Below are positions 9,317-17,913 of a stretch of DNA of 64,000 bases, piece by piece (the first letter of the stretch is position 1; every line of letters starts with the position of its first letter). The translations under genes were made by a program, and so were the position numbers. A model generated the notes under the pieces. That model saw nothing but the letters and a program-made list of their open reading frames with translations, searched no databases and had not been told where the DNA came from. This DNA comes from PZPK01 sp965230795 (GTDB lineage: Bacteria > Pseudomonadota > Gammaproteobacteria > Pseudomonadales > Oleiphilaceae): the NCBI GenBank assembly GCA_965230795.1, contig OZ246020.1, positions 2,232,001 to 2,296,000 on the forward strand, in the 5' to 3' direction.

Positions 9317-10111
9317 CTAGATTTTGCTGTTAAAGCTGGAGAAGCGTTGGACCAGTAATTTGAAAAGCTTTGGATTAGCAGTAATTAGATGCTCACCTTT
9401 GCCAATCTGGGTGTCACCGCTAAGCGCACCCGTCAATACTCCGCATTCTCTGGCCAGAAAAAGAGCTGCTTCCAGTTCGTCCACGTTGGCAGCCAATGTC
9501 AAACTGGCGTCGATCTGGCCGGAAGCAGTCATGCAGATATCGAGCGCATCGCAACCGGTGACATGGATCTGTTTACATTCTTTTGAGAGTGTTGATGTCA
9601 GCTCAATGACAGCATCGGCGGAAGCATTGTCTTTGATTTTATTGAGTGCGTTGCTGGCAACATTCGCTTCTGACAGTGACTTAACCGGTGTGCAGCGGAT
9701 TCGGCGGCCATTCAACGCCGCACCACCGCCTCGGGAAGCGGTGAATTCATCCCCGTTTAAAGGGTTATAGATAATGGCATTTTGGGTTTTTCCCTTGTGC
9801 CGATGGACTATGGAAAATCCAGTGAAAGGGATCTTTCTCAGAAGCTGGTCTTCATTGTGAAAGCCAAGCAGATGCCACGAATCTTCTTTCGGCGCCCTTA
9901 GTTCTTCGCCCGGATTGGCAACATAATGTGCTGGATGGGCTTTTTTCATTGCGTCCAACAAGGACTTGAAAATGACCTCTTCGAGGTGAGAAATCAGTTT
10001 CTCATCCTGCTCAGGGGTGGCTTGGGCGGGGTCACGCTTGTCCAGGCTTTGTACGAGGTATTCGCTGGCTGAACGGCATGAACGCAGAGCGATATTCAGA
10101 ATCGGCAACAT
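9317..10111 (-). CDS. SuhB/inositol monophosphatase-family protein lacking catalytic motifs
   Basis: The 264-residue protein aligns end to end with SuhB: the N-terminus MLPILNIALRS, then FTASRGGGAALNGRRIR, then GCDALDICMTASGQIDA match SuhB positions well. It also lies in the place suhB occupies in Pseudomonas, between secF and trmJ, though transcribed the opposite way. The metal-binding motifs are gone. The region matching DPLDGTTN reads GFHNEDQL, the loop matching TEESGE reads ANPGEE, and the WD motif near the C-terminus reads VDELEA. A phosphatase reaction is therefore unlikely. In E. coli, SuhB has a role in rRNA antitermination with NusA that does not need catalysis, so this may be a dedicated non-enzymatic SuhB (inference). 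Confidence 0.85.
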   Translation of the reverse strand: MLPILNIALRSCRSASEYLVQSLDKRDPAQATPEQDEKLISHLEEVIFKSLLDAMKKAHPAHYVANPGEELRAPKEDSWHLLGFHNEDQLLRKIPFTGFSIVHRHKGKTQNAIIYNPLNGDEFTASRGGGAALNGRRIRCTPVKSLSEANVASNALNKIKDNASADAVIELTSTLSKECKQIHVTGCDALDICMTASGQIDASLTLAANVDELEAALFLARECGVLTGALSGDTQIGKGEHLITANPKLFKLLVQRFSSFNSKI

Positions 10112-10274
10112 AGAAAAGTCTTCAGGGAGTTAAATTCGCGCGAATCATATCAAATATGGCAGCCAAAACACTAGCAGACCGTTCCGTTACCGCTAGTTAA
10201 GTTGGAGCCTGGTTTCAAGAAGCGTTACACTTGCGGGCTTTCTTAATCAGCAAGGTCAGCAAGACGGATTCCAA

Positions 10275-10928
10275 GTGAGCACCTCAACACACAAAACAAC
10301 AAGAAGAACGCCCGCTCAGGATCGCAGCCGTAAGCGCGTTGATGCCATTCTTCAGGCTGCCAAATCCCTGATAGCAGAAAAGGGTAGTGCCCGATTGAAA
10401 ATTCATGATATCGCCGAGCGCGCGGAAGTGACACCTGCTTCTATCTATCAGTATTTTCCAAATAAAAACGCTATCACGCTAGCGCTGGCGCGGGAAACCT
10501 TTGATCGCACACATGAGCAATTGTTGGGAAATCTTCCCAACATGACTGATGAAAACAAAGTGTTTGAGGTCCTCAGGGAAATTGTAGAGCAGTTTTATCA
10601 GGCGTATCTGGACGATCCTGCACTATATGATATCTGGATTTCAGTCACTGCGGACAAATCACTTACTAACCTCGATATTGAAGACAGTCGCCGTAATGCT
10701 AGTCTGATCTATGAATGTTTAAAGCAGTTTTACGATGAATCCAAGTGGGATCAGCTACAACATGCCAGTTTTCTTTTGGCGCATTTAGCCGGCGCCGCCG
10801 TTCGTATGGCATTGAATGTAGGGGTGGATGAGGGCCGGGCTTTGGTCGACAGTTTCAAGGCGCTGATTAATCCGGGTTTTATGGATAGTCTGCTTTCCCA
10901 AAGTAACGCGTCGCTGTCACGTATGTAG
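10275..10928 (+). CDS. TetR-family transcriptional regulator
   Basis: The 217-residue protein starts at GTG and has the typical TetR N-terminal DNA-binding domain at about residues 15-65 (ILQAAKSLIAEKG, then IAERAEVTPASIYQYFPNKNAI). The helical ligand domain is not recognised, so the effector is unknown. It is divergent from the SuhB-like gene across a 163-base gap, which it may control. The trmJ gene follows 34 bases downstream. Confidence 0.88.
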   Translation: MSTSTHKTTRRTPAQDRSRKRVDAILQAAKSLIAEKGSARLKIHDIAERAEVTPASIYQYFPNKNAITLALARETFDRTHEQLLGNLPNMTDENKVFEVLREIVEQFYQAYLDDPALYDIWISVTADKSLTNLDIEDSRRNASLIYECLKQFYDESKWDQLQHASFLLAHLAGAAVRMALNVGVDEGRALVDSFKALINPGFMDSLLSQSNASLSRM

Positions 10929-10962
10929 AAAATCTTCATGGTAGTTCGGGTGGCCGGTTAGT

Positions 10963-11745
10963 TTGAAAGTGTTATCAGAAGGCATTGAAATAGTACTGGT
11001 TGATACCAGTCATAGTGGCAATATCGGCGCCGTCGCCAGAGCCATGAAGAACATGGCAATCAGTCGCTTATGTCTGGTAAATCCGGCTGACTTCCCCAGT
11101 CATGAAGCTGAGCGCAGAGCCTCTGGTGCTACTGATGTGTTGGATAAAGCCCGGATCGTACCTAGTCTGGACGAGGCAATAGCTGATTCACATTTTGTCG
11201 TCGGTGCCAGTGCGCGCAGTCGCGCCATACCCTGGCCTTTGATGAATCCGAGAGACTGCGCGAGAATGGTTCTGCAAAAACTGGCTCGCAACAGTTCTGG
11301 TAAGGCTCGGACTGTTAGTATTGTGTTCGGCCGCGAATCCAGTGGGCTAACCAATGATGAGCTCCAGCGTTGTCATTATCATGTCAATATTCCTGCCAAT
11401 CCTGAATATGCCTCTCTGAATCTGGCGATGGCAGTTCAGGTGATTTGTTACGAGCTACGAATGGCGGCACTGCTTTCTCAGTCGGATGGTCAATTGAGCG
11501 CTATTCATTCGCCCGGCGATGACGAATGGGACGAAGATCCGGCTTCCGTATCAGATCTGGAAGGGTATCTGGTACATCTTGAGGAGGCGTTGACGATTAT
11601 TGGCTTTCATGATCCCAAGAAACCGCGAATGTTGATGACACGTTTACGGCGGCTGTATCAAAGAGCACAATTAGACAAGATGGAAGTTAATATCCTTCGT
11701 GGCATGCTGAAGGCCACTATTCAGGCAAGCCAAAAAAATAGGTAG
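10963..11745 (+). CDS. trmJ: tRNA (cytidine/uridine-2'-O-)-methyltransferase TrmJ
   Basis: SpoU-class methyltransferase that methylates the 2'-O of position 32 in tRNA. Family motifs are clear: IVLVDTSHSGNIGAVARAMKNM at the N-terminus, VFGRESSGLTNDE, and IPANPEYASLNLAMAVQV at the knot. The start is TTG at 10963 or GTG at 10969; neither has a strong ribosome site. The trmJ-cysE-iscR-iscS order is conserved in related bacteria. Confidence 0.93.
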   Translation: MKVLSEGIEIVLVDTSHSGNIGAVARAMKNMAISRLCLVNPADFPSHEAERRASGATDVLDKARIVPSLDEAIADSHFVVGASARSRAIPWPLMNPRDCARMVLQKLARNSSGKARTVSIVFGRESSGLTNDELQRCHYHVNIPANPEYASLNLAMAVQVICYELRMAALLSQSDGQLSAIHSPGDDEWDEDPASVSDLEGYLVHLEEALTIIGFHDPKKPRMLMTRLRRLYQRAQLDKMEVNILRGMLKATIQASQKNR

Positions 11746-11749
11746 TGTT

Positions 11750-12523
11750 ATGTTTGAAGCGATAAAAGATGATATTCAAAGTGTGTTTGATCGGGATCCA
11801 GCAGCCCGTAACACATTTGAGGTTTTGACAAATTACCCCGGACTCCATGCCTTGTTGTTCCATCGCTTGGCTCACAAGTTATGGAAAAGGCGCCTTTTTT
11901 GGCTTGCGCGCACGATTTCGACTTTCAGTCGCTGGTTAACGGGGATAGAGATTCATCCTGGTGCTGAAATTGGCAAACGTTTCTTTATTGATCATGGTAT
12001 GGGCGTGGTCATTGGCGAAACCGCAGTCATTGGCGATGATGTTACTCTCTATCAGGGAGTAACCCTCGGAGGAACCAGCTGGAACAAAGGTAAACGTCAT
12101 CCAACCTTGCATGATGGCGTTGTTGTTGGTGCCGGGGCAAAGGTTCTTGGGCCTTTTGAGGTTGGTCAGAATGCAAAGATCGGTTCGAACGCAGTGGTTA
12201 CCAAGGCGGTACCTGCAGACGCGACGGTTGTTGGTATCCCGGGGCGTGTGATTTTGAAATCTGTAACAGAGAAACCGCAAGTCGACGACGATACCCGCAA
12301 AAAGATGGAGGATCACTTCGGCTTTGATGCCTATGGATTGAGTGAAGAAATGCCGGATCCAGTGGCGCGTTCAATTCGGAGCATACTCGAACATATGCAT
12401 CTGGTGGATGAGCGCATGAATTCAATGTGCAAGTCATTGCGCAAGCTGGATTCAAGCTATAGCAAAGAAGAAATTCCATCCATTAATGAAGATGACATGG
12501 ACTGCTTTAAGGAAGCTAACTGA
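11750..12523 (+). CDS. cysE: Serine O-acetyltransferase
   Basis: Makes O-acetylserine for cysteine synthesis. The 257 residues include the left-handed beta-helix with hexapeptide repeats (IEIHPGAEIGKRFFIDHGMGVVIGETAVIGDDV), the catalytic His-Asp region, and LYQGVTLGGT. The tail is longer than in SrpH-type short forms and is rich in charged residues. Four bases separate it from trmJ. It precedes iscR and iscS, which consume cysteine as the sulfur source. Confidence 0.94.
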   Translation: MFEAIKDDIQSVFDRDPAARNTFEVLTNYPGLHALLFHRLAHKLWKRRLFWLARTISTFSRWLTGIEIHPGAEIGKRFFIDHGMGVVIGETAVIGDDVTLYQGVTLGGTSWNKGKRHPTLHDGVVVGAGAKVLGPFEVGQNAKIGSNAVVTKAVPADATVVGIPGRVILKSVTEKPQVDDDTRKKMEDHFGFDAYGLSEEMPDPVARSIRSILEHMHLVDERMNSMCKSLRKLDSSYSKEEIPSINEDDMDCFKEAN

Positions 12524-12545
12524 AGGAGCGTGAACTGATTCTGAA

Positions 12546-12570
12546 ATAGTTGATTAAAATAGTGGGTTAA
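12546..12570 (+). promoter_or_regulatory. Candidate IscR type 1 binding site
   Basis: The 25 bases starting ATAGTTGATTAAAATAG match about 21 of 25 positions of the E. coli type 1 IscR consensus, including both AT-rich and GT half-site elements. It overlaps the -35 box and spacer of the iscR promoter, which is where IscR represses its own gene in E. coli. Confidence 0.65.
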
Positions 12571-12578
12571 TAGATAAT
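12550..12578 (+). promoter_or_regulatory. iscR promoter (TTGATT, 17 bp, GATAAT)
   Basis: TTGATT at 12550-12555 and GATAAT at 12573-12578 have the ideal 17-base spacing. Transcription would start near 12585, about 23 bases before the iscR ATG. Confidence 0.65.
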
Positions 12579-12607
12579 TTTGCCACTGTTTAGAGAGAAT
12601 CATTTTC

Positions 12608-13078
12608 ATGCGCCTCACTACCAAAGGCCGTTACGCGGTGACAGCAATGCTAGATCTGGCATTGCATGGCTTTGATGGCCCTGTCGCCCTGGCTGATATA
12701 TCCAATCGCCAAGGTATTTCCTTGTCATACTTGGAGCAATTGTTTGCCAAATTGCGGCAGCAAAAGCTTGTCAAAAGCGTTCGGGGGCCTGGTGGTGGGT
12801 ATTTGCTAAACGAGGCGGAAAGTCTGATTTCGATTGCCTCTATTGTTGATGCAGTCAATGAATCTATCGATACCACCAAATGTCAGGAAAAAGGTGACTG
12901 TCAAAATGGCGAAAAATGTCTGACCCATCACCTCTGGTCGGACTTAAGTCAACAGATTCATGCCTTTCTTAGTGATATCACCTTGCATGATCTCATGAAA
13001 AAAAGAGAAGTCCAGGCTACGGCTGCCAGACAGAATCAGGCCTGTGGTATTATCCCTTCCGATACAGTAGACGCCTAA
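12608..13078 (+). CDS. iscR: Fe-S cluster-sensing Rrf2 regulator IscR
   Basis: Senses Fe-S cluster status and controls cluster-assembly genes. The 156-residue protein has the Rrf2 winged helix (RYAVTAMLDLALH, then SLSYLEQLFAKLRQ) and the cluster ligands C92, C98 and C104 with H107, in the same numbering as E. coli IscR. Its own promoter carries a matching IscR-type site, so autoregulation is likely. It is followed after 20 bases by iscS. Confidence 0.96.
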   Translation: MRLTTKGRYAVTAMLDLALHGFDGPVALADISNRQGISLSYLEQLFAKLRQQKLVKSVRGPGGGYLLNEAESLISIASIVDAVNESIDTTKCQEKGDCQNGEKCLTHHLWSDLSQQIHAFLSDITLHDLMKKREVQATAARQNQACGIIPSDTVDA

Positions 13079-13098
13079 GCAAGTTATACCTTTGTTCC

Positions 13099-14247
13099 AT
13101 GCCAAACATCCTCTATTTAGATTACGCGGCGACCACTCCGGTTGATCCCGAGGTCGCTCGGGTACTGCAATCCCATCTCACCTTTGACGGCAATTTTGCC
13201 AATCCGGCCAGTCGCTCTCATATGCTCGGATGGCAGGCGGAGTCAGCAGTGGAAACCGCTAGAAAGCAAGTCGCATCTTTGCTTAATGTGGATACGCGGG
13301 AAATAATCTGGACCTCAGGCGCGACCGAGGCCAACAACCTCGCTATCAAGGGGCTTGCAGAAGCGAATCCTGAAAAGCGCCATATTATTAGCTCCGAAAC
13401 CGAACACAAGGCGGTGCTGGATTGTTTGGACTATCTGAAGCGATCATCCGGGTACGAAATTACCTTGTTAAAACCCGACAACACGGGTGCTGTTCCTCCT
13501 CAGGCGGTGAAAGAGGCAATTCGCGAGGATACACTGCTGGTCTCGCTAATGTACGTGAACAATGAGACCGGGGTGATCAATGATATCCCCGCCATTGCTC
13601 CGCTGGTGAAGCAGCATGGCGTTGTCATGCATGTGGATGCAGCGCAGGCAGTTGGGAAACTGGCAATTGACCTGCAACAGTTACCTGTGGATTTGATGTC
13701 CGTCTGTGCTCACAAGATTTATGGACCCAAAGGTATCGGAGCCTTGTTTATCAGGCGTACTCCAGATATTGAAGTTGCTCCGCAGATACATGGTGGTGGT
13801 CATGAGAGGGGTTATCGTTCCGGAACGCTGCCAACCCATCAAATTGCAGCAATGGGCCATTGTTTTCAGTTGGCTGGAGAGCGTTTGCATAAAGATTCGC
13901 TACATCTGGAAAGTCTGAAGCAGCGCTTTTTGGCTGGTTTGGCTGGGCGAGGGGATTATGTTGTCAATGGTGAGCCTGATTGCTGCGTGCCTGGAGTAGT
14001 CAATGTCGCATTTCCGGGCAAGGATGGACAAATGTTATTGTCGGCATTGCCAGATTTGGCGATATCGTCAGGTTCTGCTTGCACTTCTGCAACGATGTCA
14101 CCTTCCCATGTGCTAAAGGCAATGGGTTTGAGTGATGAGTTGGCTCTGAGCGCCCTGAGATTTTCTTTTGGTCGTTGTACATCTGAGGCTGATGTCGATA
14201 AGGCGATTACCAGCTTGACACAGGCTCTTGACCGGTTGGGTGGTTGA
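13099..14247 (+). CDS. iscS: Cysteine desulfurase IscS-type
   Basis: Takes sulfur from cysteine for Fe-S clusters and tRNA thiolation. The PLP lysine is K206 (SVCAHKIYGPKG) and the active cysteine is C328 in SSGSACTSA, a class I IscS loop. The protein is 382 residues, about 20 shorter than E. coli IscS, and lacks the C-terminal extension that helps dock IscU. In line with this, iscU, iscA, hscBA and fdx do not follow; ndk comes next. It could serve another scaffold, or a SUF system elsewhere. Confidence 0.93.
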   Translation: MPNILYLDYAATTPVDPEVARVLQSHLTFDGNFANPASRSHMLGWQAESAVETARKQVASLLNVDTREIIWTSGATEANNLAIKGLAEANPEKRHIISSETEHKAVLDCLDYLKRSSGYEITLLKPDNTGAVPPQAVKEAIREDTLLVSLMYVNNETGVINDIPAIAPLVKQHGVVMHVDAAQAVGKLAIDLQQLPVDLMSVCAHKIYGPKGIGALFIRRTPDIEVAPQIHGGGHERGYRSGTLPTHQIAAMGHCFQLAGERLHKDSLHLESLKQRFLAGLAGRGDYVVNGEPDCCVPGVVNVAFPGKDGQMLLSALPDLAISSGSACTSATMSPSHVLKAMGLSDELALSALRFSFGRCTSEADVDKAITSLTQALDRLGG

Positions 14248-14437
14248 AGTAAATACCTTTAGCGGCTCTGCCTGACAGGCGCGTATGCGGTGTTAATATT
14301 CGTTAATTGCCCTGCATGCACCCCAATAGCGATATATTTTTATAAATCGGAAGCGTATAATTCTGCCTCGATTTTTTAACGCCCTTTGCGGTGTTTGATT
14401 GACTTACTCAACCGCACTAATTATACGGAGAACATTC

Positions 14438-14866
14438 ATGGCGACAGAACGCACCCTGTCTATTATCAAACCCGATGCCGTTGCAAAAAATGTCATTGGC
14501 AAAATCTACAGCCGTTTTGAATCCAACGGACTGAAAATTGTTGCCGCTAAAATGCAGCAATTGAGCAAAGAGCAGGCAGAAGGGTTTTACGCCGAGCATA
14601 AAGAGCGTCCTTTCTTTAACGATCTGGTTGCGTTTATGACTTCTGGGCCGGTTGTAGTGCAGGTTTTGGAAGGTGACAACGCTATTGCCCTGAATCGTGA
14701 CCTTATGGGAGCAACAAACCCTAAAGAAGCGGCAGAAGGGACTATTCGAGCTGATTTTGCGGAATCCATTGATGCCAATGCGGTTCACGGATCTGATTCA
14801 CCACAGTCAGCTGCTCGAGAAGTTGCTTATTTCTTTTCAGACGAAGAAATCTGTTCTCGCGCGTAA
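14438..14866 (+). CDS. ndk: Nucleoside diphosphate kinase
   Basis: Balances NTP and dNTP pools by phosphate transfer through a histidine. The start at ATG 14438 (MATERTLSIIKPDAV) is used, not the in-frame upstream codon at 14399, because it matches the family and has ACGGAG upstream. The 142 residues include the catalytic histidine in NAVHGSDS. A TATAAT box at 14356-14361 may be its -10. In Pseudomonas ndk lies at the end of the isc cluster, as here, but with the missing isc genes between. Confidence 0.97.
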   Translation: MATERTLSIIKPDAVAKNVIGKIYSRFESNGLKIVAAKMQQLSKEQAEGFYAEHKERPFFNDLVAFMTSGPVVVQVLEGDNAIALNRDLMGATNPKEAAEGTIRADFAESIDANAVHGSDSPQSAAREVAYFFSDEEICSRA

Positions 14867-14883
14867 GGCGTTTTTATCATCAA

Positions 14884-14917
14884 GAAAGCAGGGCCATCAA
14901 AGGTGGTCCTGCTTTTT
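14884..14917 (+). terminator. Rho-independent terminator after ndk
   Basis: AAAGCAGGGCCA and TGGTCCTGCTTTTT form a long stem, with one G-T pair, around a short loop, followed by a T-run. Confidence 0.88.
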
Positions 14918-14971
14918 GTGTGTATTAGCACTAGAAAATATTAGCCTTTCATCACCTGGCAGGTGGCTTGT

Positions 14972-16096
14972 ATGACAGTTGAAATCAACTCAACAGATTC
15001 ACGTGTAAATCTTCTCGGCCTACCCCGAGAGAAGATGATTTCGTTTTTTGAATCGATTGGCGAAAAGCCGTTTCGTGCCAAACAGGTTATGCAATGGATT
15101 CATCAGTATGGTGTGAATGACTTTGATGAAATGTCTAATATAAGCAAGAAGTTAAGGGAAAAACTTAAAGCAATTTCTTGTATCGAAGGCCCAGAGGTGA
15201 TATATCAAAATATCTCTTCAGACGGCACCAGAAAGTGGGTCATGAAAATGCCTGGTGGCAGCAGTATCGAAACGGTGCTGATTCCTGAGGGTAACCGTGG
15301 CACCCTGTGTGTTTCCTCCCAAATAGGATGTGCTCTGGATTGCAGTTTTTGTTCGACTGGCAAGCAGGGATTTAATCGTAACCTGAGTACCGAAGAAATT
15401 GTTGGCCAGATTTGGAACGCACTCGCATCTTTCGATGATATTGACAGAAGCAAGGATCGACCGATCACGAATGTCGTCATGATGGGGATGGGTGAACCGT
15501 TGCTTAATTTTGATAATGTGATGGATGCCATCAACATTATGATGGATGATTTCGCTTACAGTATTTCGAAACGCCGCCTGACTGTCAGTACTGCCGGCGT
15601 AGTACCTGCCATTGATAAGATGTCAGATTATACAGATGCGTCTATTGCGATTTCATTGCATGCTCCCAATGATGAATTGCGTAATGAGCTGGTACCGGTT
15701 AATAAAAAATATCCGATTGCCATGCTACTTGATTCTGTCAAAAGCTACCTCGACCAGTTGGCGGATAAACGCAAAGCAACAATAGAGTACACATTGTTAG
15801 CCGGGGTAAATGATCGCAAGGTCCATGCAGATCAGTTAATCGCTTTGCTCAAGGGTTTGCCTTGTAAAATTAACCTGATACCCTTCAACCCATTTCCGGG
15901 TAGCGGTTATAAAAAGCCAAGCAATATGGAAGTGCGGCGTTTTCAGGACTGGCTGATGCAAGCGGGCTATATCACCACCGTGCGTACAACGCGGGGGGAC
16001 GACATTGATGCCGCATGTGGTCAGCTTGTTGGTCAAGTGGAAGACAGAACGCGTCGCAGCGAGCGCTACATAAAACTACAACAACTCAATGCTTAA
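14972..16096 (+). CDS. rlmN: Dual-specificity 23S rRNA/tRNA adenine-C2 methyltransferase RlmN
   Basis: Radical-SAM enzyme that methylates A2503 of 23S rRNA and A37 of some tRNAs. The cluster motif CALDCSFCSTGKQGFNR is present, as is the MGMGEPLLNFDNV segment. The ATG at 14972 has AGGTGG six bases upstream and is preferred to the GTG at 14963; it gives 374 residues. The catalytic cysteine near the end is in IDAACGQL. Confidence 0.96.
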   Translation: MTVEINSTDSRVNLLGLPREKMISFFESIGEKPFRAKQVMQWIHQYGVNDFDEMSNISKKLREKLKAISCIEGPEVIYQNISSDGTRKWVMKMPGGSSIETVLIPEGNRGTLCVSSQIGCALDCSFCSTGKQGFNRNLSTEEIVGQIWNALASFDDIDRSKDRPITNVVMMGMGEPLLNFDNVMDAINIMMDDFAYSISKRRLTVSTAGVVPAIDKMSDYTDASIAISLHAPNDELRNELVPVNKKYPIAMLLDSVKSYLDQLADKRKATIEYTLLAGVNDRKVHADQLIALLKGLPCKINLIPFNPFPGSGYKKPSNMEVRRFQDWLMQAGYITTVRTTRGDDIDAACGQLVGQVEDRTRRSERYIKLQQLNA

Positions 16097-16106
16097 AGAA
16101 GAATCT

Positions 16107-16892
16107 ATGCTCAAGCAGCAATTCGCCATTATTCTGGTATGTGTGCTTCTGTCGCTGTCCGCTTGCGTGACGACTACCGACAGTCCCTTTGAGAGAAAGG
16201 CCGATCCTGAGGAAGCTGCAGAGCGTTACGTTCAATTAGGTCTCGAATATATCAAACGTGATGAGTTGGCGCGGGCGAGAAAACATTTGACTCGAGCTTT
16301 GGAAATTGATGACAGTAATGCGTCTGCTCTCGCAGCGATCGGCCTGATTCATCATGAGGAAGGCGAGAGTGAACTCGCGGAATCCTCGTTTCTGGCAGCG
16401 CTTTCGTCCCAGCCTGATTACACCAGAGGACGCACTTACTATGGTGCGTTTTTGTTCTCGGAACAACGCTTCAAAGAAGCTCTGGCTCAATTCCAGATCG
16501 CGGCTAAAGATACCGCTTACGAAAGTCGTGCCCAGATCTTTACCAATATAGCTCTTTGCAATCTGAAACTGGGTAACAACGATGGTGCTCTGGAAGCTTA
16601 TGAGAAAACCTTGAAGCTGGACAGGCTCAACGGCAGAGCGCTTTCCGGTGCGACCGAACTGCTCATAAACAAGGGCAACTACAAACGCGCCCAGCACTTT
16701 TATAACCGGCTGGTGCGGCTCATCTCCCAGCAGGGTCTGCGTCATTCTGCGCAGTCTTTGTGGATGGGTATCCGGATTTCAAATCACTACGGTCAGTCAG
16801 CCCACGCAAACAGTCTGGGGTCATTGTTGCATGAACTGTATCCGGATTCGGAAGAATATTCTCTCTATCAGCAAATGATGGGGGGCGCTTAG
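16107..16892 (+). CDS. pilF: Type IV pilus biogenesis lipoprotein PilF/PilW
   Basis: Outer-membrane lipoprotein that helps assemble the PilQ secretin. The start ATG at 16107 has AAGAAG upstream; an in-frame ATG at 16089 is less likely. The lipobox is LSAC after a short hydrophobic stretch. Several TPR units follow (YVQLGLEYIKRDELARARKHL, then further repeats to about residue 190). The 261 residues and the rlmN-pilF-rodZ-ispG order match the family. Confidence 0.92.
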   Translation: MLKQQFAIILVCVLLSLSACVTTTDSPFERKADPEEAAERYVQLGLEYIKRDELARARKHLTRALEIDDSNASALAAIGLIHHEEGESELAESSFLAALSSQPDYTRGRTYYGAFLFSEQRFKEALAQFQIAAKDTAYESRAQIFTNIALCNLKLGNNDGALEAYEKTLKLDRLNGRALSGATELLINKGNYKRAQHFYNRLVRLISQQGLRHSAQSLWMGIRISNHYGQSAHANSLGSLLHELYPDSEEYSLYQQMMGGA

Positions 16893-16893
16893 T

Positions 16894-17895
16894 ATGAGTG
16901 ATGACCAGAGGGATTTGTCGTCTCAGCCAGGCAAGATTCTAAAAACTGCCAGAGAAGAGCTGGGATTATCGATCGAAAGGGTGGCTGACGAGCTGCATCT
17001 GCGCGCCTCGGTGGTTGAATCAATGGAGCAGGAGGATTACGACTCTTTCGATAGCGATGTCTTCCTTAAAGGATACTATCGCTCTTACTGCCGGTTGGTT
17101 AACCTGCATGAAGAGCGCATGATTGAGTTGCTCGAAGCGCAGTTGGGTGATCGGGAAAAGACTCGTCAGGAAGCCATCGCTCGCGAGCGGCAGATTGAAA
17201 AAGCCAGGTCCCGCAAGAAAGTTATCAAGAGTCTCGTGCTGCTCGGTACACTTACCGTAATTGTTGTCGCAAGCCTCACCTTGTTGGTGCCCGGCGAGGA
17301 ACCCCTCAAGGGTTCTGCTGGTGCGGATGAAGAATCGACACTTGTTATGGATGAGGTGCCTTCAGACGCCTCTGACTTCCAGAATTCAGAAAACGAATCC
17401 GGGCAGGAACTGCGAACAGAGGAAGGCAGTGAAACAGAGCCAGAAATGGAAATGAAGGCCGAAGATCCAGATTCTGGCGACGACGAAAGTAGTCGAGAGG
17501 TGACGGAAGCTATCAATTACGTGTCTGACGAAATGTATACAGAACCCGCCCAGGATGAAGCGCTTAGCGCAAGGCCTCAAAGCGTCGCGATTGAAACTGA
17601 ACCGACACAAAGCCAGAGCATGCCTGCTGTTGAAGTAGGGCCCGACCAATCAGTGATTGAAGTCGTTTTCATTGGCGATTGCTGGTTTCAGTTGAAGAAT
17701 GGTTTAGGCAAAACCGTGATTGCAGACCTGAAACGCTCTGGAGAGGTGGTTAATTACGAAGGGGCGGCGCCTTTTTCTCTGGTACTGGGCGATGCGCGCC
17801 AAGCCGCTTTGACATTTAACGGTCAGGAAGTGGACTTATTGCCCTTTACCGCAAGCAACGGTCGCGCGCAAATGACCTTGTCACCTGAATCCTAG
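16894..17895 (+). CDS. rodZ: RodZ-like HTH membrane protein
   Basis: RodZ links MreB filaments to the elongation machinery in cells that have it. The N-terminus is a helix-turn-helix domain (LKTAREELGLSIERVADELHL, residues 13-33). A basic stretch RSRKKVIK precedes a membrane helix (SLVLLGTLTVIVVASLTLLV), followed by an acidic, low-complexity periplasmic linker of about 110 residues. The C-terminal domain resembles DUF4115. The linker is unusually rich in E, D and S. Confidence 0.85.
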   Translation: MSDDQRDLSSQPGKILKTAREELGLSIERVADELHLRASVVESMEQEDYDSFDSDVFLKGYYRSYCRLVNLHEERMIELLEAQLGDREKTRQEAIARERQIEKARSRKKVIKSLVLLGTLTVIVVASLTLLVPGEEPLKGSAGADEESTLVMDEVPSDASDFQNSENESGQELRTEEGSETEPEMEMKAEDPDSGDDESSREVTEAINYVSDEMYTEPAQDEALSARPQSVAIETEPTQSQSMPAVEVGPDQSVIEVVFIGDCWFQLKNGLGKTVIADLKRSGEVVNYEGAAPFSLVLGDARQAALTFNGQEVDLLPFTASNGRAQMTLSPES

Positions 17896-17913
17896 TTACA
17901 GGGTAAGCAAGAC

